Shown here: piece by piece, positions 1 through 9,522 of the stretch
Layout of the letters: every line of letters begins with the position of its first letter
Numbering within the stretch: the stretch's first letter is position 1
Assembly (NCBI GenBank): GCA_963281255.1
Contig: OY725502.1
Location: forward strand, 2,356,001-2,420,000
Source: Aphrocallistes beatrix
Taxonomy: Eukaryota; Porifera; Hexactinellida; Sceptrulophora; Aphrocallistidae
Direction: 5' to 3'
DNA: 64,000 nt
Made by a program: the position numbers and the translations under genes
Notes under the pieces: model-generated
Databases searched by the model: none
What the model saw: only the letters and a program-made list of their open reading frames with translations
What the model was told of the DNA's origin: nothing

Positions 1-122
1 TAATGTTACAAAATGTATAAGAAGTACTATATAGAAAGTATCCCATTGCCAATTAAATACATTCAGAATTGAATATCTAAATATAACGGTTCTAAAGTTA
101 TACGCTTCAATGGGAATGCGTT

Positions 123-799
123 ATTAGTCATCAAATGATTGCGCAACAGGCTATATTTGGGTCGTTTAAGGGCACTTCTAAGTGTTTTTATTATAAAGTT
201 TTTTGCATGGAACTGAGAAGTGAATGTGTTAATACGAAAAATTTTATGGAATGTGTTCTTACATTCCAGTGTTGCTATGGAAACGTGTTTCGGTCAGTTG
301 GGGCTATATCTTGAAAACAGCGATAGCTAGACATTCAAAATTAATCCCATTTGATAGCAAATAGGCTACTTCCTATTGAGCTATAATACTATTTCTATGT
401 CTTAATTCAATAATTTAAGAGTTATTAGACAATTTATCATATTGGTCACATTTGGTAATTTGTCGAATATCTCGTAAACCATTGAATTTAGACATATAAA
501 TTGTATTATAACTTAATAGGAAGTAGCCTATTTGCTATCAAATGGGATTATATTTGAATGTCTAGCTATCGCTGTTTTCAGATATAGCCCCAATTGACCA
601 AAACACGTTTCCATAGCAACACTGGAATGTAAGAACATTCCATGAAAAAATTCCAAATTTTTAGTATTAACAATTTCACTTCTCAGTTCTATACGAAAAA
701 CCTTATAATAAAAACACTTAGAAGTGCCCTTAAACCGACCACTGAAAACCACTAAATTTGACACAAATATAGCCTGTTGCGAATCATTTGATGGCTAAT
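123..799. mobile_element. Palindromic foldback MITE (family 1, copy a)
   Basis: Two arms of roughly 250 bp (about 123-375 and 510-799) are near-perfect reverse complements around a loop of about 135 bp. The outer ends read ATTAGTCATCAAATGATT on the left and, reversed, ATTAGCCATCAAATGATTC on the right. The 78-aa ORF on the minus strand here is only arm sequence, with no recognisable protein. The arm motif with GGAATGT and ACATTCC followed by GTTGCTATGGAAA recurs in diverged form in the palindrome at 12407-12950, so both probably belong to one family. No transposase is present, so this is non-autonomous. Confidence 0.8.
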
Positions 800-1435
800 C
801 TAAATTTTAACAACGGATATGGGTGCTTTGACACCATATTTATATATGCTGGTAATACATTCCTAAGCTCTATTGTGCTTTGTTAATGATTTAAGGCAGC
901 TCATGTATTTCTTCATCCATCTTCTACCGCATCCCTGGTTAAGTTACTCTTAGGCCTTATATATAGTAGGCTATGGCTAGAGTTAGCAAGAAGTGTCAGG
1001 TTTATTCGAACCCCAAATTTATTGTTATCAAAAATAGCATCATGTTTATTATAAATTTTTATAATATGTAATTTTTATCATACTACAAAATCCAAATCAA
1101 TGACCATGAAAGCGCGACACGCATAACCACTCTATCGGCAAGCACAAGCGTAGGCGTATTAGCCTGGAGGCTTTAACCTCCCAAGTACAAAATTCGGGTA
1201 CAGCAACTTTTTGGAAATCTGTAAAACATATATGGCTAATAATGAATTGATATTAGCCTAGCTTAAGAGATCTTGGGCAAGATGATCACAGTCCCCCTAT
1301 AAATTAAGAAGAAGGATCTTTGCCATAGAAATTCGTAGAACATTCCATTATTGGATCGTATGAAGAGCTTCTTTCACTTAAGTTCTTAGAATTTCTATTA
1401 AGTGTCATTCTAAGAATTGCTGTATTGTTGATTAT
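800..1435. other. No feature recognised
   Basis: AT-rich DNA without an ORF, tandem repeat or inverted repeat that I can support. Confidence 0.5.
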
Positions 1436-1600
1436 TTGGTTTAACCAAATATTATTATTTGGTATTCGGTTGAGAACCAAATTATTTGGTTAACCAAATT
1501 ATTTGGTTAACCAAATAATTTGATCAACCGAATAATTTGGTCAACCGAATATTTGGTCAACCGAATAATTTGGTCAACTGAATATTTGGGGTCAGACAAA
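1436..1600. repeat. Degenerate AT-rich palindromic minisatellite
   Basis: Irregular iterations of ATTTGGTTAACCAAAT-like words. Many are themselves palindromes around GGTTAACC, and the right half is dominated by the variant with GGTCAACCGAATA. They are the same sequence family as the regular 33-bp repeat at 1755-1930, so the two blocks probably come from one older array. Confidence 0.8.
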
Positions 1601-1754
1601 TAATTTGCATGCTTTTCCAATACAATCACACATTCTTACATGAGGTGGTCCGAACACAAATAAATCCAATAGGCCTACTTATGCTTGATTATTTTTTGTA
1701 TAAATATTTATATAATATATAAGAATGTATGCAAAAATATAATCAACTATTATT

Positions 1755-1930
1755 TGCTTAACCAAATTATTTGGTTGAACAAATATTCGGTTGACCAAAT
1801 TATTCAGTTTGACCATTATTCGGTTAACCAAATTATTTGGTCTAACCATTATTCGGTTAACCAAATTATTTGGTCTGACCATTATTCGGTTAACCAAATT
1901 ATTTGGTCTGACCATTTTTCGGTTAAGATG
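1755..1930. repeat. 33-bp minisatellite (about 5 units)
   Basis: Direct tandem units of 33 bp built from ATTCGGTTAACCAAAT plus TATTTGGTCTGACCATT. The last three units are almost identical. Because 33 is divisible by three, the array is open in several frames, and on the minus strand it extends a RING-finger ORF by repeated 11-residue units. Confidence 0.9.
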
Positions 1931-1946
1931 GTATTTGGTTGAAGCG

Positions 1947-2318
1947 GTTTCAACCTTGGAATTTAAGCATTTTCTTATTTGGTATCTTTGAACTATTGTA
2001 GACCTGCATATTGGACATTTTTCCAAATATATGCTGCAATCCTCACAACATCTAGTATTCCTGCAAAGAAGAAACACTACGGTTGTTTCTCTGCGCATTA
2101 GGTACACACAACAGTCAACCTGTTGTTGATCTTCATCATCATCGACATCTGATGAAGGATCGCTTTGGTGTTCATTCATTCTACATAGCAGGTCGGTATC
2201 TGGTTGAATTGAGTTGTCAATCGAATAGAGGTTTTGAATTGTATTATATTCACCTGTCACAAGCTTTTCTCTGCTACTTGTATGAAACGAATCAGTTTGG
2301 ATATCTTTTAACTAATTG
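1947..2318 (-). pseudogene. RING-HC finger protein fragment, decayed
   Basis: The minus-strand frame encodes an acidic stretch (SSDVDDDED) followed by a C3HC4-type RING-HC core ending in CPICRSTI, the usual C-terminal pattern of RING E3 ubiquitin ligases. Two zinc ligands appear lost: the second Cys of the first CxxC is Tyr (CCVYL), and the His after FLLC is Asn (CRNTRCCEDC). Downstream the frame runs straight into the 33-bp minisatellite, which adds several VNRIMVRPNNL units and a hydrophobic tail that are unlikely to be real protein. In-frame sequence upstream is blocked by a stop near 2321. It is most likely a truncated gene or retrocopy. The exact RING family cannot be decided. Confidence 0.65.
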
Positions 2319-2489
2319 CGAGTAATATCAATGCCCGTGCATAGACGCTCAATATCTAAATCTGATCCAGGATCGTGTTATTCAAGATTTCAACAAAGAA
2401 CCATATGCGCGGATGAGCATCTGCAATGTCCTTTTTAGTGCAGCTCCTATAGGGAGATGCCCTTATGACATGACGGAGTATCTCGTCCG

Positions 2490-3172
2490 TCCGTATGTAT
2501 GTATGTACTATGTCTGTACGCGCGTTACTGCGAAATCTAACAGTCCGATTTTACCAAATTTCGCATATAGAATCTCATTATGGTGTATGTAGATGTGCAC
2601 CGTTAATATTTTTTCGCAAAATCTCATCACTTCCGGTTTTTATAAGTACAAGCGCGCTTCGCTTGCTTGCGCTGCGCGGCTGGCGGACACTTTGTGTCCG
2701 CCAGAGTCTCCCTTCGGTCGCCTGGAGTCACATTGGTTAATTATAAGGGAGATGACATCTCTAAATACGTATGTCCTACTGTTATGATCTATATCGCACG
2801 AAAAATCACCAAATTTATCAATTTTTAAAATTTTGATGAGTAATGATAACGTCATAACAAAGTGAGTCATCATTTTTTGATGATAGTTGTATCATATGTG
2901 AGGTATGTTAGTATACAGGTTCTATTAAAATTTCAGCCTTATATCCTCTATTATGGCTGAGTTATGGTCGAATAACTGTATTGCTTAACTTTTAAAAATG
3001 TGACAATGACGTCGTAATTCCATGATGAGTAGACATTTTGCTCTGAACTCAGAACTTACTAGATCTATGGCCAAAATACTCACAATGGCAAAAATCAGCT
3101 TTCTACGCCTGGCAGTTTCTTCAATCAATTCGTTACAGATATACGTATATATATATATATATATATATATAC
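2490..3172 (+). repeat. Family A dispersed repeat, copy 1 (left arm of a large inverted repeat)
   Basis: The order of modules is: a leader with TACTGCGAAATCTA and ACTTCCGGTTTTTATAAGTA, a GC-rich hairpin block (2648-2735), a conserved AT-rich region of about 400 bp, a GGCAGTTTCTTCAATCAATT module, then a TA microsatellite (3143-3170). The same modules recur at 5424-5930 (inverted), 28675, 30797 and, in part, 8931, 17340 and 34612. No ORF is convincing. The layout of hairpins, microsatellite and then a tandem repeat of about 165 bp recalls Helentron-associated interspersed elements (HINE/DINE type). That assignment is inference. Confidence 0.8.
2648..2735 (+). repeat. GC-rich double-hairpin block of family A
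   Basis: CTGGCGGACAC (2680-2690), loop TTT, GTGTCCGCCAG (2694-2704) forms a perfect 11-bp stem. It is preceded by the self-complementary GC-rich stretch around GCGCGCTTCGCTTGC and followed by a second, weaker hairpin around CCCTTCGG. The GC content contrasts sharply with the flanks. Equivalent blocks occur at about 5835-5920 (inverted), 28688-28770, 30800-30880 and 34612-34690. Confidence 0.85.
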
Positions 3173-4861
3173 CATAGACTCCTTTAACTAAGGACTGGAG
3201 GGTCTCATACTCGGGTCTTGTAACTTGAGTCTACTGCCTATCACTATAACTAGTTATTTCGATGAGAAATGTATTATTGTTGAATAGGAAGTCGCATATG
3301 GTGAATTCATTGGTCACATTGGAATACTTGAAATATTTGTGGTTCTTGAGTTTTGCGGTTTTCACACCTTTCCATATATGGTAATAATGTTGATAACTTG
3401 GAATTGGTTAGCGTTAGACATGGGAAATGTATTATTATTGAAGAGGAAGTCATATATAAAGAATCAATTTAGCATATCGACTTATCCTAAATGCGTCTAG
3501 TTTTTTTATTTTTGCGGTTTTCGCACCTCCATATATGGTCATATTATAGACTAGAGAGAAGCATGACATTATTCCAGAATCCAGTTCTCGTGTGCTTGAT
3601 TGCGACAAAAATTGTATAACTTCCGAAAATCCAGCTGAGCGAAGTGAACTCATTGACGAGATCACTCCTCAAGACACTCAAGAACTCTTGAGTTCTGATG
3701 ATACCCTTAAGCATAAAGTTGTTTATTTGACCGGATACCTTGATTATAAATATGGTGATAGAGTATGGAGGAGATCATTGGCGATGAAGATGGTAACGAG
3801 GTGTCATCTGAGTTCCTAGATAATTTGAATAGAGGTGGACTGATTGTGCCGACTATGTCAACCGTCTTTTTTGTACACAATGCCTATAATTTGCATGACC
3901 AGGCTAAAATGTGTTTTGCCGCTTTCATTTTGCTGAGCTATTATCCTTTGTAGATGTACCTTTAGCAGGTAGTAAGGCTGCATGTACTACTTTAGCTAAC
4001 ATTCTATTGAAAGTTCATGTCCTCAATGTAAGTGACAAAGAAAAGTCTTTGGGATGCCTCAGGAGGCAAGCCAAGCTCTCCAACTAATGATAAGCATATA
4101 CAACGTTGTAATAGACATAATGTTGTGATATGCATATAATGCATATGTAATTACATATAGGGCAATACATATCAAATTTGGGCTCCTATACACTACTGCA
4201 TCTCATTACAATCAGCCATCTCTCACCGTTTATTAGTTAGACAGATAAAATGGGCAAACACTAGCAAAATTCACCCATTAAACTTTGAAATATGACCTTT
4301 GGACCTTTAAGATGACATCAGGCGGTGTTAAAATGGAGCTATTGAACTCGCCGTCCTCAAAATCCCCTATATGAACCCGATATCGTGTCTCTAGCCTTTT
4401 AGAAGTCATTTTAGCCCAGGACTCAAGTTAATTCTTCAGACTCAAATTACAAACCCCGAGCATGGGAGGCTTCAGTCCTTCTCTAAAGAAGTCTATAATA
4501 TGACTATATATGGAGGTGTGAAAACCGCAAAAATAAAAAACTAGACGCATTTAGGATAAGTCGATATGCTCAATTGATTCTTTATTTATGACTTCCTATT
4601 CAATAATAATACATTTCCCATGTCTAACGCTAACCAATTCCAAGTTATCAACATTATTACCATGTGTGAAAACCGCAAAACTCAAGAACCACAAATATTT
4701 CAAGTATTCCAATGTGACCAATGAATTCACCATATGCGACTTCCTTTTAAACAATAATACATTTCTCATCGAAATAACGACTAGTTATAGTGATAGACAA
4801 TATACTCAAGTTACAAGACCCGAGTATGAGACCCTCCAGTCCTTAGTTAAAGGAGTCTATG
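3173..4861 (+). mobile_element. P-like DNA transposon with long terminal inverted repeats
   Basis: Terminal inverted repeats run 3173-3551 (379 bp) and 4491-4861 (371 bp), both beginning CATAGACTCCTTTAACTAAG from outside inwards. Flanks carry an identical 8-bp duplication ATATATAC (3165-3172 and 4862-4869), the length typical of P elements, although it lies in TA-rich DNA. The interior holds a decayed C-terminal P-element/THAP9-type transposase. The element sits in the TA microsatellite of family A copy 1. TIRs this long are unusual for P elements, which commonly have about 31 bp. Confidence 0.85.
3559..4087 (+). pseudogene. P-element/THAP9-type transposase, C-terminal fragment with two frameshifts
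   Basis: Three successive frames carry one protein. The first (about 3559-3760) has an acidic stretch and KVVYLTGYLDYKYGD. The second (3765-3932) has SSEFLDNLNRGGLIVPT and STVFFVHNAYN. The third (3932-4087) has LLSFVDVPLAGSKAACTT and ends LRRQAKLSN before a TAA. The YLTGY...K-G and NRGGL-VPT motifs followed by FFVHNAY are characteristic of the C-terminal part of P-like transposases. The N-terminal THAP domain and the main catalytic core are missing, so the copy cannot be autonomous. Family assignment is from motif recognition only. Confidence 0.75.
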
Positions 4862-4974
4862 ATATATACACATACACATACACATTAATCGAGTTTTAAT
4901 AGTAGGGATATATTCATATTTTAACACCACCACCGCAAAGCTTTGTTTAAAGATATAAGTAAGATCTCAACGAC

Positions 4975-5345
4975 TATTGTAAAGTATTTCACCATGTAGA
5001 ATCCGATTTTCGCGCTTTGAAATTAATAATATGAATATTTTATGAGTTATTAACATATTGATATATACATATTTTCACACCTTTTGAAAAAAATCTTATT
5101 TTGAGCTAGAAGCGAGTTCTCAACGGATAATATAGGGAAATTTAATATAGTGAATTTTAATATGTAGATTCCGATTTTCACACTTTGAAAGTAATAATAT
5201 GAATATTTTATGAGTTATTAACATATTGATGTACATATTTTCACACCTTTTGAAAAAATCTTATTTAAAGCTAAAAGCCAGTTCACAACGGCTAATATAG
5301 GATATTTTAATATGTAGATTCCGATTCTCACACTTAGAATTGTTG
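4975..5345. repeat. Tandem repeat of about 150-168 bp (2+ units)
   Basis: The word CCGATTTTC/CCGATTCTC recurs at 5003, 5171 and 5321 (spacings 168 and 150). Units share TAATATGAATATTTTATGAG, ACATATTTTCACACCTTTTG and CAACGG-TAATATAGG; the third unit stops after its first part. A related unit is found at 9050-9170, directly after a family A leader, which ties this repeat to family A. The block is bounded on both sides by inverted copies of a CGAGTTTTAATAGTA-like word (about 4890 and 5375). Confidence 0.75.
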
Positions 5346-5392
5346 AAACTACTGACTATAGGTATCCTTACTATTAAAACTCGATTATTGTG

Positions 5393-5395
<3 letters not shown>

Positions 5396-5425
<30 letters not shown>

Positions 5426-5930
5426 GTAACGAATTGATTGAAGAAACTGCCGGGCGCAGAAGGCTGATTTTTGGCATGTGGGAGTCTTTTGGCTATGGCT
5501 CCAGTAAGTTCTGAGTTCAGAGCAAAATGTCGACTCATCATGGAATTATGACGTCATTGTCACATTTTTAAAAGTTAAGCAACACAGTTATTCGGGCATA
5601 ACTCAGCCATTATAGGAGATAGAAGGCTGAAATTTTAATAGAATCTGTAGACTAATATGTCTCACATATGATGCGACTATCATCAAAAAATGATGACTCC
5701 TCACTTTGTTATGACGTCATCATTACGCATCAAAAAAATTTAAATTCACAAATTTGGTGATTTTTCGAGTGATATCGATTAGCACAGTAGAACAGACATA
5801 TTTAGAGATGTTATCTCCCTTATAATTAACCAATGTGACTCCAGGCGACCGAAGGGAGCCTCCGGCGGACACAAAGTGTCCGCCAGCCGCGCAGCGCAAG
5901 CAAGCGCGAAGCGCGCTTGTAATTATCAAA
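5396..5930 (-). repeat. Family A dispersed repeat, copy 2 (right arm of large inverted repeat)
   Basis: Reverse complement of copy 1: TA microsatellite (5399-5423), the TTGATTGAAGAAACTGCC module, the conserved region and finally the GC hairpin block (5835-5920) with perfect CTGGCGGACAC / GTGTCCGCCGG-like arms around AAA. Together with copy 1 it forms an inverted repeat with arms of about 530 bp and about 2.2 kb between the arms, most of which is the P-like transposon. Confidence 0.85.
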
Positions 5931-6051
5931 AGAGAAATACAAATATGTATAGACACTAATAGGGAATGGCTAAACATTCCGAGCTACGTTGACTAGTACA
6001 CGCTAAGGTTAACCTATAAGGGTTGTTAACAAAGCTTCGTTAGCTAATCTA

Positions 6052-6513
6052 CACTGCCTGAACAAAAGTATTCGTACACCCCATAATTCCCTATACAAAT
6101 AGTTATAATACTGATTTATTTAGCGAGTCAAGGTATTTAATTGGTAAGAGATACGATTAATTTAACTTCAAATTCGAATTCTCCATATTCCAATTACTCA
6201 CTTTTTAATCTTTCAACTTGTTTACACACCCACAAGGTTAAACTTTTTCAAACTGCGCCACCTCATACCACCAATGCCATCATATACAAAATGGTGATCA
6301 CTCGCGACAATGAATGCTGAAAATACTTAATCTTGAAGAAGAGTAACGTTAAAGTTAAAACTTATAAAGTGGGTAATTTGAATGTGGAGAATTCGAATTT
6401 GAAGTCAAATTAAATGTATCTCTAACCAATGAAATACATTGACTCGCTAAATAAATCAGTATTATAACTATTTGTATGGGGAATTATGGGGTGTACGAAT
6501 ACTTTTGTAACAG
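6052..6513. mobile_element. Tc1-type MITE with TIRs of about 150 bp
   Basis: The left end reads CACTGCCTGAACAAAAGTAT after a TA. The right end is its imperfect complement, ending near CTTTTGTAACAG. Arms share ACAAAAGTATTCGTACACCC, AACTATTTGTA and GCGAGTCAA blocks and extend inward to about 6190 and 6370. The GTATTCGTACACCCC-type end resembles Tc1-family termini. No transposase is present. Confidence 0.75.
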
Positions 6514-6605
6514 AATACCCTAGAATGAGTATTTCCCGATGTATTCCGATATTAACATTTTAGATTTCTCCGAGTCACTTCCTGGGGCTGCACTGTCGGT
6601 CTGTC

Positions 6606-7210
6606 GACCGACATTTATCAATTTCACATGGTAGTTCTCCGCCCCATTATTCGTTCTGTATTGACAGTTAAAAAATAGAGAGTTCATTGCTACTAATGCT
6701 ATTGATCCATTGTCTTCTCATATACTTCTTAATAATGGTAAAGCTATTCACCTTTTCCGTACTAAGAAGAACATCTTTCAATTCTAATTGATTATATGTT
6801 GGTATAATTTGATCTTCTGGAAGAAAAAAAGGAGCCATAAAGGCCCTAATTAGTTTTTAAATTCCAAATTCGTGTGATATACATTGGAAAGGCCTAACTT
6901 TTGAATCTGCCGCCAAACACTTTGGGAATAGTGGAAATGACATCCTTTAAGATGAATACCTGGAAATTGTGTTTTCACAGCGTTTCTAGCACCCTTTTCC
7001 CAAACAGAAATTCCATAGATAGGTGTTATTTGCGGAACAAGTTCATGAATTCTTACAAGGACAGCTGTGTAGATATTTTCATGCTTGCCAGTAAGGATAC
7101 AATGAATAACTGGGAGTACGTGGCGTCCAAAGCGGGCAAAAATTGTCCACAGTTTATGGGAAGGTGCTGTGTAAAATGTCCCATCGAAATAAATATCTTA
7201 CACTTCTGAT
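6606..7210 (-). pseudogene. MULE transposase-domain fragment
   Basis: Read on the minus strand from about 7200, one frame gives IYFDGTFYTAPSHKLWTIFA, then HVLPVIHCILTGKHENIYTA, then VKTQFPGIHLKGCHFHYSQS and VWRQIQKLGL. After a frameshift near 6850 it continues as LIRAFMAPFFLPEDQ, and further on RTNNGAENYH appears. FDGTF (first catalytic Asp), the FP..KGC.FH..Q..WR..Q block and RTNN.AE..H are diagnostic of Mutator-like (MULE) transposases. The second catalytic position, normally DFE, reads VWE here, and frames are broken, so it is inactive. TIRs were not found. The plus-strand 102-aa ORF here is a shadow of it. Confidence 0.8.
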
Positions 7211-7600
7211 AGTTTAGTAGTTATCAGCATGCTCCCCCCTTCCAATACTTTTGGCCAGGTGTATCATCGTCCAAAAATTTGACTAAATCTTTGATTATTT
7301 ACACAATCATACGTGGAGAATTGTACAGTGGGTAAATTTTTGCCATCCCGTGCTTCCGAATTTATGGAGGTTCTACAGCAATAATCTTCCTTTCAGATTG
7401 GAACTATGTTAGTTAAAATGTTCTCCCACCAAAACAATCGTTTTTAAAAAGTGACCTAATAATCACGAAACGTCATGTGATGCAATCAGTCTCTTAGTTT
7501 AGCTTTTTTTGTGTGCTTCCTATATTGTTATATTGGATCTATTATCCAATATAATAATATAGTAGCACAACACTAAAATGAGTGCTTTGGTGTAGGGCCC
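7211..7600. other. No feature recognised
   Basis: AT-rich sequence, possibly further decayed flank of the MULE element. No gene is supported. Confidence 0.4.
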
Positions 7601-7626
7601 CACTTACGGCCGGCATGCCGTAAGTG
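7601..7626. repeat. Short perfect hairpin
   Basis: CACTTACGGC, a 6-base loop CGGCAT, then GCCGTAAGTG. A 10-bp perfect stem inside otherwise unstructured DNA; function unknown. Confidence 0.7.
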
Positions 7627-8108
7627 GTGCACAGACCTGAGTTTAAAAGATATCGCCCTGAAATCTTTAGTGAAGCTGCGGACATATATGTAGATGTGCA
7701 CCTAACCATACGATTTTCAATATATGCTAAATCATCATTACGTTGCATTTTGTGGTTTCATTCAATTGCTTATTGCACAAAAACTAGAAGAGCTAGAAAC
7801 TTGAGATTGGATAACACTGATGAAGCATGAGGCCCTCTAAAACCCATTTCATTCCTAGATCCATCGGACATAGGACCTCTGAGCAATTTGGAGTTAAAAA
7901 TTTTGTAGCATCATCATCGCCCAATTTTAATGATAAATGCCTGTTAGAGGTCAAATTTTAATAAATTGAGATAAACAATTGTTCAATAAAGTGTTCAATA
8001 TAGAAGTCTCAACAAAATTATCTTAATTAATTATGTTTACGTCATCATGATGACACAGCCTAAATTTACATCCACAATTTTAATCCTACAAACTTTAATT
8101 GATGTAAG
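7627..8108. other. No feature recognised
   Basis: AT-rich DNA with a few short ORFs resembling nothing I know. Confidence 0.4.
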
Positions 8109-8223
8109 AAAAGCCCCTCACAGACGGGCTAGAAGTGTGCTTCCAAATTCCTTGGATGACATGTATTGTGTCATCATCCAAGGAATTTGGAAACACACTT
8201 CTGGCCCATCTGTGAGGGGTTTT
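8109..8223. repeat. Long near-perfect hairpin of about 115 bp
   Basis: Left arm 8109-8162 and right arm 8168-8223 are complementary over about 53 bp around a loop of about 7 nt. There is one 3-nt bulge and about four substitutions; two of these (CAGACGGG/CAGATGGG and GTGTGC/GTGTGT) become G-U pairs if the minus strand is transcribed. Arms include CCCTCACAGA and CCAAATTCCTTGGATGA. It could be a miniature foldback element or a small-RNA hairpin. The stem is longer than a usual animal pre-miRNA stem, so a recent inverted duplication is the simpler reading. Confidence 0.8.
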
Positions 8224-8930
8224 ATTTATTTAGTTCTTTTAAGACATTTTTGTGTGCTACCTAAAAAAATAGAAGCAGTTCATTATTTAACTTTTTCCAC
8301 TATTCTCCTTCACCAAGAATGCGAAATAGTGACTGGTCTTCTATTTTAAAAAATTCAGCAATCAGGAAAATTGAGGATTAGTATTATTCAAATATACTAA
8401 GATTTCGAATGTTATCAAATTTTGTGTTAACGAATTTTTTTAAAATTCACTTTGAATTTTATCTTATCCGATTGAAGTAGAGTGCGAAAAATCAGATACT
8501 TTGTAGTGAAACACCCTACACGTCATAGAGTTCTTCCCTATATCATAAACTTTAGAGTGATGTTAAAATTGGCGCTTGTAAATCACTTAAGTGGAGAAAA
8601 TTTGCGAAGATACACCCTAGAGAGATCATACTACTAAAATTGGGGAAATCTTAGGTTTCGCAGTTGCGCGCTTGCAGACATACTTGGATACGGACGGGCA
8701 TAGAATGCCTTCCAAGTGATACGGACTTCAGCTAGAGGACTCACTAAGAATGAATTAAAATTTGTTAGTGTTCTTCCTACACTAACTATTATGTATATTT
8801 TAACCTTATAAAATGTAAAGTGCACAGTTTTTAAATGTGTTGGTTTCTGACTGTAGGGCCTCCTCTACCCAGAATTTTAGTAGACACTGACTGGAAAGTC
8901 TTTGATAATAGCGCTACTGCGAAATCTAGC
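8224..8930. other. No feature recognised
   Basis: No ORF with a recognisable domain and no clear repeat. Confidence 0.4.
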
Positions 8931-9180
8931 AGTACGATTTCTACCAATTTCGCATGTAGGATCGATCTCATTATCGTGTAAATGTGCACCGTCAACATGT
9001 TTTCCACTTCCGGTTTTTATAAGTATTTTATAAGTATATTAATATTTAAACACCACCACTGCAAAGATTTGTTTAAAGATACAATTAAGATCTCAACGAC
9101 TAATCAAAATGTATGAGCCGATTTTCGCGCTTTGAAAGAAATAATGTGAATATTTTATGAGCTATTAAATATGATAAGAA
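8931..9180 (+). repeat. Family A repeat, copy 3 (internally deleted)
   Basis: It starts with the family leader (CTACTGCGAAATCTAGCAGT, CACTTCCGGTTTTTATAAGT) and passes directly into one unit of the repeat of about 165 bp (CACCACCACTGCAAAG, TCTCAACGACTAAT, GAATATTTTATGAG). The GC hairpin and central region are missing. This copy shows that leader and tandem unit are parts of one element. Confidence 0.75.
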
Positions 9181-9522
9181 AAGTCAGAAAAATATGATGA
9201 CCGAATAAATAAAATGAATGACAACAAAGCAATAATATATATATAGTACACTGTTTATTTATAAACAATGAGATTATTTTATTATATTCAGGTGTGTAGA
9301 GACTCCCATGAGGTAGCTTGGGTATTAATATGGTAGCGATATGTCGAATAGTTTTCAAGTTACGATCAAAATAGTAAAATGATACAATGCTGCGTATTCA
9401 TGAATATTTAGTTTGATTAAAAGGTTTAGGTGCAAATCTCCATATAATGGGCTCGTACGGTACTTACTTAACTAAATAATTTTGCAAATTATTCCCTTTT
9501 AAATATATTATATTCATTTTAG
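9181..9522. other. Intron sequence upstream of the transporter exon
   Basis: AT-rich sequence ending in ATTATATTCATTTTAG, a good pyrimidine-rich 3' splice site. No upstream coding exon of the transporter is visible in the left 9.5 kb. Confidence 0.6.

Noticed and set aside
528-764. 78-residue ORF
   Set aside because: Lies entirely in the arm of the palindromic MITE; no domain.
2495-2873. Overlapping ORFs containing ALRLLALRGWRTL-like peptides
   Set aside because: They translate the GC hairpin block of family A, which recurs with different frames at other copies.
4588-4899. 103-residue ORF
   Set aside because: It coincides with the right TIR of the P-like element.
6901-7209. 102-residue plus-strand ORF
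   Set aside because: Shadow of the MULE transposase fragment on the minus strand, which has the recognisable motifs.
1-9522. Search for upstream MFSD2 exons (motifs such as DAITDP, MPWI, ERDSATAYRM)
   Set aside because: None found in any plus-strand frame I could read; the 5' exons are probably outside the window.
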